Below are positions 51,010-59,280 of a stretch of DNA of 64,000 nucleotides, piece by piece. Numbering within the stretch: the first letter of the stretch is position 1; each line of letters begins with the position of its first letter. The notes under the pieces are model-generated. The model did no database searches. It was given only the letters and a program-made list of their open reading frames with translations, and was not told the DNA's origin. Source of the DNA: an uncultured Eubacteriales bacterium (lineage in GTDB: Bacteria; Bacillota; Clostridia; Oscillospirales; Oscillospiraceae); NCBI GenBank assembly GCA_900544405.1, contig UQVA01000001.1:238359-302358 (forward strand), read 5' to 3'. The position numbers and the translations under genes were made by a program.

Positions 51010-52283
51010 GCGGCATCCATGACCTGAAAAACTTCCTGGACCACTCCCATAGCCCTTATCATGCGGCGGCCAACCTGGCCGCCCTGCTGGACGGCGACGG
51101 CTACACCCGGCTGTCCGAAGGGGAAACCTGGAAGCTGGAAAAGGGCGGAAAGTATTACTTCACCCGTGGGGGCTGCGCCGTGTTTGCTTTCCGTATTCCG
51201 ACGGCGGACCCGGTGGGCTTCACCATCGCCGCCGCTCACTCCGACCGGCCCTCTTTCAAGCTGAAGGAAAACGGCGTGCTGGAAGGGAAGTACACCCGCC
51301 TCAGCGTGGAGGGCTACGGCGGAATGCTGATCGGAACCTGGCTGGATCGGCCCCTGTCTCTGGCGGGGCGGGTGCAGGTGGCCACGGAGCATGGGGCGGA
51401 GACCCGCCTGGTGGACATCGACCGGGACCTGCTGCTGATCCCCAATCTGGCCATCCACATGAACCGTGCCGCCAACGACGGCTATAAGTGGGACTTGAAG
51501 TCCGACACCATGCCCCTTTTTGCCGGTGCGGACAAGAAAGCCGCTTTCCAGGAGATCCTGACGGAAGCCGCAGGAGGGGAGATTCTGGGACAGGACCTGT
51601 ACCTGTACCCCCGGATGGATGCGGCCCTCTGGGGCAGCGAGGAGGAATTCATTTCCGCCTGCGCTTTGGATGATCTGCAATGCGTCTGGTGCTGCGCCGA
51701 GGGCTTCAAGAATGCCAAGGAAAGCGCCAGCATCCCGGTCCTGAGCATTTTTGACAGTGAGGAAGTAGGTTCCTCCTCCATGCAGGGGGCGGATTCCAAC
51801 GTGCTGGAGCGGCTCATTCACCGCATCTGTGCCGCCTGCGGCCTGGATGCGGACCGGATGCTGTCCAATTCCTTCCTGGTGTCGGCGGACAACGCCCACG
51901 CCCTGCACCCCAACCGGCCGGAAATGGCGGACAGCGCCAATGCGCCCCTGGTCAACGGAGGACCGGTGCTGAAATTCAACGCCAACCTCCGCTATACCAC
52001 CGACGGCCTGGCGGCGGCTATTTTCCGCAGCGTGTGCCGGAAGGCTGAGGTCAACGTGCAGACCTATCACAACCGGGCGGACATCCCCGGTGGGTCTACC
52101 CTGGGCCACATTTCTATGGCCCATGTGAGCGTTCCCACGGCGGACGTGGGCCTGGCCCAGCTGGCCATGCACTCCTGCTACGAGACGGCAGGCACGAAAG
52201 ATTCTCTGGACATGGTCCGTGTCATGGAGACGCTTTACGGCTTGACCCTGACCCGTGACGAACAGGGCTTTGCCCTGAACTGA
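51006..52283 (+). CDS. M18-family aminopeptidase
   Basis: A 425-residue zinc aminopeptidase (aspartyl aminopeptidase-like). AAAHSDRPSFKLK, FDSEEVGSSSMQGADS and HISMAHVSVPTADVG carry the metal ligands and catalytic residues. ATG overlaps the pepF stop, so the two peptidases are coexpressed for peptide degradation. Confidence 0.94.
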   Translation: MSGIHDLKNFLDHSHSPYHAAANLAALLDGDGYTRLSEGETWKLEKGGKYYFTRGGCAVFAFRIPTADPVGFTIAAAHSDRPSFKLKENGVLEGKYTRLSVEGYGGMLIGTWLDRPLSLAGRVQVATEHGAETRLVDIDRDLLLIPNLAIHMNRAANDGYKWDLKSDTMPLFAGADKKAAFQEILTEAAGGEILGQDLYLYPRMDAALWGSEEEFISACALDDLQCVWCCAEGFKNAKESASIPVLSIFDSEEVGSSSMQGADSNVLERLIHRICAACGLDADRMLSNSFLVSADNAHALHPNRPEMADSANAPLVNGGPVLKFNANLRYTTDGLAAAIFRSVCRKAEVNVQTYHNRADIPGGSTLGHISMAHVSVPTADVGLAQLAMHSCYETAGTKDSLDMVRVMETLYGLTLTRDEQGFALN

Positions 52284-52286
52284 AAA

Positions 52287-52329
52287 TCGCCCCCGCCTTT
52301 TCGTCAGATTGACCAAAAGACGGGGGCGA
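52287..52329 (+). terminator. Weak terminator after the peptidase operon
   Basis: TCGCCCCCG / CGGGGGCGA arms (52287-52295, 52321-52329) extended by CTTTT/AAAAG, with no clear T-run after. Confidence 0.5.
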
Positions 52330-52330
52330 A

Positions 52331-52377
52331 AATTGTATGTACCTACAATTGCGGAAATGGTTGCAATATGCTATCAT
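52331..52377 (+). promoter_or_regulatory. Promoter of the MsmK-like gene with an operator-like palindrome
   Basis: The inverted repeat AATTGTA-N6-TACAATT (52331-52350) abuts TTGCGG (52349-52354), which is followed by 17 bp and TATCAT (52372-52377). Confidence 0.65.
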
Positions 52378-52383
52378 AGTGTC

Positions 52384-52562
52384 ATTCCGGTATGCGGGGA
52401 CTACTCCACAAAATAGGCCCCGTGTGCAAAAAAAGGAGGAACTATTAACCCCGTCTGACTCACGGTGCAGCAGTGTGGAGACCTGCTGTAATGCAGTGCC
52501 GTCTTTTCATGGGCGGCTGCGAGAGCGTAAGCGAGGATTCCTTGCGCTTAGAGTCGTAAAGT
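52384..52562 (+). other. Structured 180-base leader of the MsmK-like gene
   Basis: The leader has CGGGG (52395-52399) that can pair with either of two CCCCG copies (52418-52422 or 52450-52454). It also has a GGAGG at 52434 not followed by a start codon, a terminator-like structure built around CAGCAG/CTGCTG (52478-52498) that ends in CCGTCTTTTC, and a hairpin TAAGCG / CGCTTA (52528-52550) showing AGGA in its loop just before the start. The pattern fits attenuation or RNA-level control. Confidence 0.5.
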
Positions 52563-53756
52563 ATGGCAAGTTTGACCCTGAAGAACATTAAGAAGATCTA
52601 CCCGTTCAGCGGCGACGACACCAAGAAGAAGAAAAAGAAGAAGGGTGAGGAGCAGGAAGAAAAGAAGGTCAACCTGCAGATCACCGATAAGGGTGTCGTG
52701 GCAGTCCAGGAGTTCAACCTGGAGATCAAGGACAAGGAATTTATCGTTCTGGTCGGTCCTTCCGGCTGCGGTAAGTCCACTACCCTGCGTATGATCGCCG
52801 GTCTGGAAGAGATTTCCGAAGGCGAGCTGTACATCGGCGACCGTCTGGTCAACGACGTGGCCCCCAAGGACCGGGACATCGCCATGGTCTTCCAGAACTA
52901 TGCTCTGTATCCCCACATGACCGTGTATGACAACCTGGCCTTCGCTCTGAAGCTGCGTCACACCCCCAAGGATGAGATCGACAAGAAGGTCAAGGAAGCT
53001 GCCGAGATTCTGGACATTACCCAGTACCTGGGCCGTAAGCCCAAGGCTCTGTCCGGCGGTCAGCGTCAGCGTGTGGCCATTGGCCGTGCCATCGTGCGGA
53101 ACCCCCAGGTCATGCTGATGGACGAGCCTCTGTCCAACCTGGACGCCAAGCTCCGGAACCAGATGCGTGCTGAGATCATCAAGCTGCGTGAACGGATCAA
53201 TACTACCTTCATTTACGTTACCCATGACCAGACCGAGGCCATGACCCTGGGCGACCGGATCGTCATCATGAAGGACGGCTTCATCCAGCAGATCGGCACT
53301 CCTCAGGAAGTGTTCAGCCATCCTTACAACCTGTTCGTGGCCGGCTTCATCGGCACGCCTCAGATGAATATGTTCGACGCCAAGCTGGTGAAGAACAACG
53401 GCAAGTACGCCGTGCAGCTGGGCAACCTGACCGTGGAGCTGTCCGACGAGAAGCAGGCTGCTCTGGCCAAGAACAATGTGGCCGAGCAGGATGTGGTCCT
53501 GGGCGTTCGTCCTGAGCACATCACCCTGGCCGACGACGGCATCGACGCCCGTGTGGACGTGCACGAGATGATGGGTTCCACCGTCCATCTGCATGTGACC
53601 GCTATGGGCCGGGACGTGGTCCTGGTGGTGTCCACCATGGATATGACCCCCGCTCAGATCGCTGCTCTGGCCAACGGCGCCAGCGTGAAGTTCAAGTTCC
53701 ACGGCAATGTCTGCCACGTCTTCAACAAGGAGACCGGCATCAACCTGGAAGCCTGA
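52563..53756 (+). CDS. msmK: Stand-alone carbohydrate ABC transporter ATPase (MsmK/UgpC-like)
   Basis: A 397-residue ATPase that energises several sugar importers. Walker A GPSGCGKST, signature LSGGQRQRVAIGRAI, Walker B VMLMDEPLS and switch His in THDQTEA are present, and a C-terminal OB-fold regulatory domain follows. An unusual Lys/Glu-rich insertion (about residues 19-46, DDTKKKKKKKGEEQEEKK) interrupts the first strand region ahead of VAVQEFNLEI. There is no proper ribosome site at the ATG; an AGGA in a leader hairpin loop is the nearest. It probably serves the maltodextrin permeases at 35791-37547. Confidence 0.92.
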   Translation: MASLTLKNIKKIYPFSGDDTKKKKKKKGEEQEEKKVNLQITDKGVVAVQEFNLEIKDKEFIVLVGPSGCGKSTTLRMIAGLEEISEGELYIGDRLVNDVAPKDRDIAMVFQNYALYPHMTVYDNLAFALKLRHTPKDEIDKKVKEAAEILDITQYLGRKPKALSGGQRQRVAIGRAIVRNPQVMLMDEPLSNLDAKLRNQMRAEIIKLRERINTTFIYVTHDQTEAMTLGDRIVIMKDGFIQQIGTPQEVFSHPYNLFVAGFIGTPQMNMFDAKLVKNNGKYAVQLGNLTVELSDEKQAALAKNNVAEQDVVLGVRPEHITLADDGIDARVDVHEMMGSTVHLHVTAMGRDVVLVVSTMDMTPAQIAALANGASVKFKFHGNVCHVFNKETGINLEA

Positions 53757-53770
53757 TTTTACATCCAAAG

Positions 53771-53803
53771 AAGGGACTGCCTGATTTCGGGCAGTCCCTT
53801 TTC
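53771..53803 (+). terminator. Terminator after msmK
   Basis: An 11 bp stem AAGGGACTGCC / GGCAGTCCCTT followed by TTC. Confidence 0.8.
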
Positions 53804-53832
53804 TTGACTTTTGGCCTTTTTCGGCCTACAAT
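53804..53832 (+). promoter_or_regulatory. Promoter of the AraC regulator
   Basis: TTGACT (53804-53809), 17 bp, TACAAT (53827-53832). Confidence 0.75.
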
Positions 53833-53856
53833 AGAGGAAACAAAGGAGGGCAGGCT

Positions 53857-54810
53857 ATGAATGAATCCATTTTGCAGCGGCTCCGGCCCATCACGGCGGA
53901 GGAGCAGGCCATTCTGCAGGGCGGAGCGCTGGACCGGGACCTGTATATGCAGGATTCCGAGAACCGCATCAACGCCAAAAAACTCCTTTCCGCCGGAAAG
54001 TGGATCACCCTGCGGACCCACACCCGGTTCCTGGATTTCCCGGAGCATACCCATGATTATATTGAGGTCGTGTATATGTGCGCCGGGGAGACAACGCACT
54101 TTGTCAACGGCCAGCGCATTATTTTGCGGCAGGGGGAACTGCTGTTTCTCAATCAGCAGGCCCGGCATGCCGTTTCCAGAGCGGAAAAAGACGACATTGC
54201 GGTGAATTTCATCGTTCTGCCGGATTTTTTCACCACGATCTTACCGGCCTTGGGGGAGGAGGAGACCCCCTTGCGGCGATTCCTGGTGGATTGCCTCTGC
54301 GGGGAGACCAAGGGAACGGCTTATCTGCATTTCCACGTTTCGGACCTTCCGGCGGTGCAGAATCTGGTGGAGAATCTGCTGTTTGCCCTGCTGGAGGACA
54401 CGCCCAACCGAAGAAAAATCAGTCAGATGACCATGACGCTGCTGTTTCTGCTGCTTTGCGGCCATACGGAGACCATGACTGCAGAACAGCCGGAGCAGGT
54501 GTTCCTGGTGCAGGTGCTTTCCTATGTGGAGGGGAATTACGCCAACGGCAGCCTGACGGAGTTGGCGGAAAATCTCCATTATGACCTGTACTGGCTGTCC
54601 CGGGAGATCCGTCGAAAGACCGGCAAGACCTATACCCAGCTGGTTCAGGAAAAACGGCTGGCCCAGGCGGCGTTTTTGCTGCGGAACACGGACCGGAACG
54701 TGGACGACATTGCCAACGCCGTGGGCTACGAAAATCTGGGCTACTTTCACCGCATTTTCCGGGAGGGCTACGGCTGCTCCCCACGGGAATACCGTCTGCA
54801 AATCAGGTAA
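53857..54810 (+). CDS. AraC-family regulator of the rhamnose genes
   Basis: A 317-residue protein with an N-terminal cupin sensor domain (about residues 40-130; FPEHTHDYIEVVYMCAGE) and a C-terminal double helix-turn-helix (about 220-315; DIANAVGYENLGYFHRIFREGYGCSPREYR). It precedes the rhamnose operon on the same strand. It is likely the rhamnose-responsive activator (RhaR/RhaS-like). RBS AAAGGAGGG. Confidence 0.88.
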   Translation: MNESILQRLRPITAEEQAILQGGALDRDLYMQDSENRINAKKLLSAGKWITLRTHTRFLDFPEHTHDYIEVVYMCAGETTHFVNGQRIILRQGELLFLNQQARHAVSRAEKDDIAVNFIVLPDFFTTILPALGEEETPLRRFLVDCLCGETKGTAYLHFHVSDLPAVQNLVENLLFALLEDTPNRRKISQMTMTLLFLLLCGHTETMTAEQPEQVFLVQVLSYVEGNYANGSLTELAENLHYDLYWLSREIRRKTGKTYTQLVQEKRLAQAAFLLRNTDRNVDDIANAVGYENLGYFHRIFREGYGCSPREYRLQIR

Positions 54811-54843
54811 CTTTTTTAGATAAATCAAGACCTCCCTTTCGCC

Positions 54844-54869
54844 CTGCTGCCGTGGTAAACTAGCAGCAG
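54844..54869 (+). promoter_or_regulatory. rhaB promoter within an inverted repeat
   Basis: CTGCTGC (54844-54850) and GCAGCAG (54863-54869) flank a TAAACT -10 (54856-54861). No good -35 is present, consistent with activator dependence. Confidence 0.5.
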
Positions 54870-54892
54870 TATTAGAAAGGGAGGTCATTCCT

Positions 54893-56164
54893 TTGGAGAG
54901 ATTTCTGGCCATTGACATCGGCGCTTCCTCCGGCCGGCATATCGTGGGCTGGCGGGAAAACGGGGAAGTCCGCATGGAGGAGGTCTACCGGTTCCCCAAC
55001 GGAGTCACGGAAGACCGTGGCCACCTGGTCTGGGACGTGGAAGCTCTGGAGCATCATGTGCGGACAGGCATCGAGAGGGCGAAAGCGGCCTATTCCGACC
55101 TGGTGAGCCTGTCCATCGACACCTGGGGCGTGGATTATGTGCTGCTGCGGGGAGAGGAGCCGGTGCTGCCGGTGTACGCCTACCGGGACAGCCGCACGGA
55201 GTCCGTCATTCCGGAGGTCCACAAAATCGTCCCGTTTTCCGAACTTTACCGCCACACCGGCTGCCAATTTCAGCCCTTTAATTCCATTTACCAAATCTAC
55301 GCCGACAAAAAGGCGGGCCGCTTGGATGGGGTCACGGACCTGCTGATGATCCCGGAATACTTGCTCTACCGGCTCTGCGGGGTCAAATCCAGGGAGTACA
55401 CCAACGCCACCACTATGGGCCTGGTGAACGGGGAGACCGGCGAATTTGACGGGGAACTGGTGGAAAAGCTGGGCTTCCCGGCGCATCTGTTCCCAAAGCT
55501 GTCCCGGCCCGGAACGGTCATCGGTAAGTACGAGGGCCTTTCCTGCGTCCTCTGCGCTACTCACGATACCGGCTCCGCCGTGGAGGGCATCTTCATGGAC
55601 GGCAATGAGCCGTATATTTCCAGCGGCACCTGGTCCCTGCTGGGGGTCAAGACCCCGGCACCCAAGACGGATATTTCCAGCGAAAAGGCCAATTATTCCA
55701 ACGAGGGCGGCGTGGGCTACAACCGTTACCAGAAAAACATCATGGGAATGTGGCTGGTGAACGAATTGCAGCGGGAGATTTGCCCGGACACCCCTTTCCC
55801 GGAAATCGTGAAGCTGGCGGAGGAGAGCAAGTGCGAGGCCCTGGTGGACGCCAACGCCCCGGAATTTCTTTCCCCCAAGAGCATGAAAGCGGCCTTCGAC
55901 AAGGCGGCGGGAAATGTGTTCTCGTCCGTGGGGGATTATTTCCGCTGCGCCTATCGGTCCCTGGCCATCAGCTACCGGGAAGCCCTCTGGGAGTTGGAGG
56001 AAAACACCGGCAAGCACTATGACCGGCTGTACATCGTGGGCGGCGGGGCCAAGAACGGCTTCCTGAACCGCCTGACGGAGGAAGCCACCGGCAAGAAAGT
56101 GGTCGCCCTGCCCATCGAGGCAACGGCCCTTGGCAATCTGAAAATTCAAATGGAGGTTCTGTGA
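54893..56164 (+). CDS. rhaB: Rhamnulokinase
   Basis: A 423-residue FGGY-family kinase that phosphorylates L-rhamnulose. AIDIGASSGRHIVG (phosphate loop), SIDTWGVDYVLL, CATHDTGSAVEG and YIVGGGAKNGFLNRL are the rhamnulokinase hallmarks. The TTG at 54893 is the start, with AAAGGGAGG seven bases upstream. It overlaps the next gene by 1 bp. Confidence 0.93.
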   Translation: MERFLAIDIGASSGRHIVGWRENGEVRMEEVYRFPNGVTEDRGHLVWDVEALEHHVRTGIERAKAAYSDLVSLSIDTWGVDYVLLRGEEPVLPVYAYRDSRTESVIPEVHKIVPFSELYRHTGCQFQPFNSIYQIYADKKAGRLDGVTDLLMIPEYLLYRLCGVKSREYTNATTMGLVNGETGEFDGELVEKLGFPAHLFPKLSRPGTVIGKYEGLSCVLCATHDTGSAVEGIFMDGNEPYISSGTWSLLGVKTPAPKTDISSEKANYSNEGGVGYNRYQKNIMGMWLVNELQREICPDTPFPEIVKLAEESKCEALVDANAPEFLSPKSMKAAFDKAAGNVFSSVGDYFRCAYRSLAISYREALWELEENTGKHYDRLYIVGGGAKNGFLNRLTEEATGKKVVALPIEATALGNLKIQMEVL

Positions 56165-57585
56165 TGTTAGTTGAAACCAAAGCGAGGATCGGCGTATTCG
56201 CCATTGCGTTAGGGGCGTACCTGCCCCAGTTCCCGGAGCTGGTGCCGGAGTTTGAAAGCCAGTATGCCGACTTCAAGAAGCGCATCCCGGATTCCGTGGA
56301 ACTGATCGACGGCGGTCTGGTCACCACCAAGGAGCAGTCCGCCGCTGCCGGGGACAAGTTCCGGGCGGCTGACGTGGACCTGGTCATCATGCAGCTTCTG
56401 ACCTACGCCACGTCCTACAATATGCTCCCCGCCGTTCGGGATCTGGATGTGCCGGTGGTGCTTGTAAATCTGCAAAAGAAGAAAGCCCCGGACTACGCCC
56501 ATACGGATACTCCCACTTGGTTGGGCACTTTGTACGCCTGCGGCGCTGTGGGTGAGATGGTCGCCGATTTGGAACGGGCCGGAAAGCGCCACGCCGTCAT
56601 TACCGGTGTGGTGGAGGGTGGCGATGATGCCGCTCAGGCGGAGATCGAGGACTGGTGCCGGGCCGCTCAGGTGCGCCGCCGGTTCCGGGACACGAACCTG
56701 GCCCAGATCGGCCGCCCCTATCCCGGCATGATGGACCTGTATATCGACGAAACGAATTTGTACCATCGGATGTGGCTCTACACCAAGCAGTTCGACTGGG
56801 AAAAGATGTGGGCCATTGCCGACAACATCACGGACGAGACTGCCATTCGTGCCAAGGCCGAGGACATTCTGAACACCTTCGACATTGAGGGCGGCGCCAC
56901 GGTGGAGACCGTCTGGGATATGGCAAAATATGTGGTGGCTTTCGAGCAGTGGGTCAAGGACGAGCAGATCGCCTTTGTGGCCTCCCATTATGACGGCTTT
57001 GCCCAGGGCATTGCGGGCAAGCTGGACAGTATGCTCATTCCCGCTTTCTCCATGCTCATCAAGCAGGGGACTGCCTGCGCTGTGGAGGGCGATATTAAAG
57101 TCGCCATGGCCATGAGCATTCTCAAGACCATTTCCGGCACGGGCCAGCTTTCTGAAATGTACTCCATCGACTTCGACGAGGACATCTGCATCATCGGCCA
57201 CTCCGGCTCCGGCGACGCCGATATTTCCCAGGCCCGGAAGCCCACCATGAAGATCGTCCCCGTGTTCCACGGCAAGACCGGCGGTGGGTATCTGACACAG
57301 TTCTATCCGCCTGTTGGCCCCGTGACCTATCTGGGCATTACCCAGGACAAGGACGGCCATTTCAAGTTCGTGGTGGCCGAGGGCGTCAACGAGGAAGGAC
57401 CCATCTTCACCTTTGGCGACACCAATATGCGTACCCGCTTCACCTGCGGCGCCCGGGAATTCGTCAACAAATGGAGCGAGGCAGGCCCCACCCATCACAT
57501 GGCGGCTGCCGTGGGCCGTCACATTGACACCATTTTGAAGGTCGCGAAAATTTTCAATGTTCCCGTAGACGTTATCACCCGGTAA
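56164..57585 (+). CDS. Sugar isomerase of the L-fucose/L-arabinose isomerase family
   Basis: A 473-residue protein in the place where an L-rhamnose isomerase gene would be expected. The fold call rests on the arabinose/fucose isomerase-like N-terminal region (VDLVIMQLLTYATSYNMLP) and the C-terminal region (CIIGHSGSGDADISQARKP, GPTHHMAAAVG with candidate metal-binding His). It shows no recognisable similarity to RhaA. It probably converts L-rhamnose to L-rhamnulose in this operon, as a non-homologous replacement. ATG at 56164 follows GGAGG. Confidence 0.82.
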   Translation: MLVETKARIGVFAIALGAYLPQFPELVPEFESQYADFKKRIPDSVELIDGGLVTTKEQSAAAGDKFRAADVDLVIMQLLTYATSYNMLPAVRDLDVPVVLVNLQKKKAPDYAHTDTPTWLGTLYACGAVGEMVADLERAGKRHAVITGVVEGGDDAAQAEIEDWCRAAQVRRRFRDTNLAQIGRPYPGMMDLYIDETNLYHRMWLYTKQFDWEKMWAIADNITDETAIRAKAEDILNTFDIEGGATVETVWDMAKYVVAFEQWVKDEQIAFVASHYDGFAQGIAGKLDSMLIPAFSMLIKQGTACAVEGDIKVAMAMSILKTISGTGQLSEMYSIDFDEDICIIGHSGSGDADISQARKPTMKIVPVFHGKTGGGYLTQFYPPVGPVTYLGITQDKDGHFKFVVAEGVNEEGPIFTFGDTNMRTRFTCGAREFVNKWSEAGPTHHMAAAVGRHIDTILKVAKIFNVPVDVITR

Positions 57586-57598
57586 AGGAGAAAAGACA

Positions 57599-58411
57599 AT
57601 GAAAGACATTTTGACTGCTTCCTGGATGGTGGAGATGATCCGCACTACCACCAATATGTATAACCACGGCTGGGACGAGCGGAACGGCGGCAATGTGAGC
57701 CTGCTGCTCAGCGAGACCGAAGTTGCCGACTATGTGGACACCGACAAGGTCCTGCGGGAGATCCCCACGGGATTTGCTTGCCCGGAGCTGGACGGAAAGT
57801 ATTTCCTGGTCACCGGCACCGGAAAATATTTCAAGAACGTCCAGTACGCCCCGGACGTGAACCTGGGTCTGGTGCAGCTGACCGACGGCGGCGAGAACGC
57901 CCAGCTGCTCTGGGGCTTCATCGACGGGGGCAAGTTCACCTCCGAGTTCCCGGCCCACATGATGAGCCATGCGGCCCGGCTGAAGGTGGACCCGGAAAAT
58001 CATGTAGTCATGCACTGCCATCCGGCCAACCTGCTGGCCATGACCTATGTCCACGACTTGGACGAAAAGGCTTTCACCCGGACCCTTTGGCAGATGTGCA
58101 CCGAGTGCATCGTGGTGTTCCCGGACGGCGTGAACGTGTTACCCTGGATGCTCTGCGGCACCAATGAGATCGGCCTGGCCACGGCGGAAAAGATGCAGAC
58201 CGCCCGTCTGGTGGTCTGGGCCCAGCATGGCATTTACGGCGCAGGCAAAGACCTGGACGAGACCTTCGGCCTTATCGAGACTGCCGAGAAGGCCGCCGAG
58301 ATTTACATGAAAATTGCCCACCTGCCCCTGGTGAATACCATCACCGACGAGCAGATGCACCTGCTGGAAAAGCGCTTCGGCGTGAAGGCCAGAGACGGCT
58401 ATCTGGCATAA
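57599..58411 (+). CDS. rhaD: Rhamnulose-1-phosphate aldolase
   Basis: A 270-residue zinc class II aldolase cleaving L-rhamnulose-1-phosphate to dihydroxyacetone phosphate and lactaldehyde. NHGWDERNGGNVSLLL, VMHCHPANLLAMTYV (His139, His141) and the third His in WAQHGIYG match E. coli RhaD. It ends the rhamnose operon. The ribosome site is AAAGGAG. Confidence 0.94.
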   Translation: MKDILTASWMVEMIRTTTNMYNHGWDERNGGNVSLLLSETEVADYVDTDKVLREIPTGFACPELDGKYFLVTGTGKYFKNVQYAPDVNLGLVQLTDGGENAQLLWGFIDGGKFTSEFPAHMMSHAARLKVDPENHVVMHCHPANLLAMTYVHDLDEKAFTRTLWQMCTECIVVFPDGVNVLPWMLCGTNEIGLATAEKMQTARLVVWAQHGIYGAGKDLDETFGLIETAEKAAEIYMKIAHLPLVNTITDEQMHLLEKRFGVKARDGYLA

Positions 58412-58425
58412 AATCCCATAAAACA

Positions 58426-58454
58426 GGCCCCCGGTGGAGAAACCACCGGGGGCC
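58426..58454 (+). terminator. Terminator of the rhamnose operon
   Basis: A perfect 12 bp stem GGCCCCCGGTGG / CCACCGGGGGCC followed by GTTTTC. Confidence 0.9.
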
Positions 58455-58532
58455 GTTTTCTCTGATTTGACCAGTGCCGGAAAAGGAGATGTTAGAAGGG
58501 TGCTTCGCTGAAAAAGTGCCATCCCATTGCCC

Positions 58533-59195
58533 TCATACCTTCAAAACAAAATGACTCTTGCGATAATCCAGCAGACCGTCCTTTTTCATTTTCCCCAGTT
58601 CCTGCGACAGACCGCTGCGCTCCACGCCCAGGTAATCCGCCAGCTGCTGCCGGGAAAAGGGAATGTCCAGTTCATAGGTCCCCAGCCGCTGGGCCTCGGC
58701 GGAGAGGTAGGACATGATCTTCGACCGGGTGCTGCGCTGGCCCACATGGGTGAGTTTTTCGCTGAACTGCAGGTTTTTCCCGGCCAGTTCCCCCAGAAGG
58801 TTGCGGATGATGCGGTTATGGTACGAGCAGGCGGAGGGACACACGGTCAGAATACGCTTTACGTTCAGGAATAGCACGGTGATTGGCGTCTCGGCGACAA
58901 CACTCATGTTCAGACGGGAACCGGGGGCACAGGCGTAAGCTACGGCAAAGGTCTGTCCCGGTCCCGCTTTGGAGAGAATGTTGCGGTTTCCCCAAATGTC
59001 CTCCTGAATGACGAGGACCGTCCCGGTCAGCACAAGGCCAATGGATTCCGCCGTGTCCCCGGCCCGCAGTACAAAGGCTTCCTTCGGGAAGTCTTTTTTT
59101 TCGGCTTTCAGGCAGGCGAGCATGGCCGTCAACTCGGCTTCCGAGACGCCGGAAAACAGGGGAGCGGACCGGATGGTGGATAAAAATTCCTCCAT
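58533..59195 (-). CDS. Crp/Fnr-family regulator
   Basis: A 220-residue regulator with an N-terminal cyclic-nucleotide-binding-like beta roll (about residues 10-120) and a C-terminal winged helix (about 150-215; SRQQLADYLGVERSGLSQELGKM). Cysteines (CPSACSY near residue 120) are not arranged as in the N-terminal cluster of E. coli Fnr. It is divergent from hcp, so it probably activates hcp in response to NO or redox state, like known Crp/Fnr-type regulators of hcp in other clostridia and bacteria. Confidence 0.88.
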   Translation of the reverse strand: MEEFLSTIRSAPLFSGVSEAELTAMLACLKAEKKDFPKEAFVLRAGDTAESIGLVLTGTVLVIQEDIWGNRNILSKAGPGQTFAVAYACAPGSRLNMSVVAETPITVLFLNVKRILTVCPSACSYHNRIIRNLLGELAGKNLQFSEKLTHVGQRSTRSKIMSYLSAEAQRLGTYELDIPFSRQQLADYLGVERSGLSQELGKMKKDGLLDYRKSHFVLKV

Positions 59196-59209
59196 AAAAA
59201 CCCTCTTTC

Positions 59210-59251
59210 GTTGATTATTCTACCGACTTGTTGATTTCATTATAGTATAAT
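59210..59251 (+). promoter_or_regulatory. hcp promoter with two GTTGATT repeats
   Basis: TATAAT (59246-59251) with no good -35. GTTGATT occurs at 59210-59216 and 59230-59236, 20 bp apart. TTGAT is one half of the Fnr consensus. An activator bound at these repeats would lie upstream of the -10. Confidence 0.6.
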
Positions 59252-59280
59252 CATGCCACAAAAGCAAGGAGGAATTACAA

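Noticed and set aside
52337..52591. 84-codon frame starting in the msmK leader
   Set aside because: Its start lies at the promoter palindrome, upstream of the expected transcript start, and it runs out of frame into msmK.
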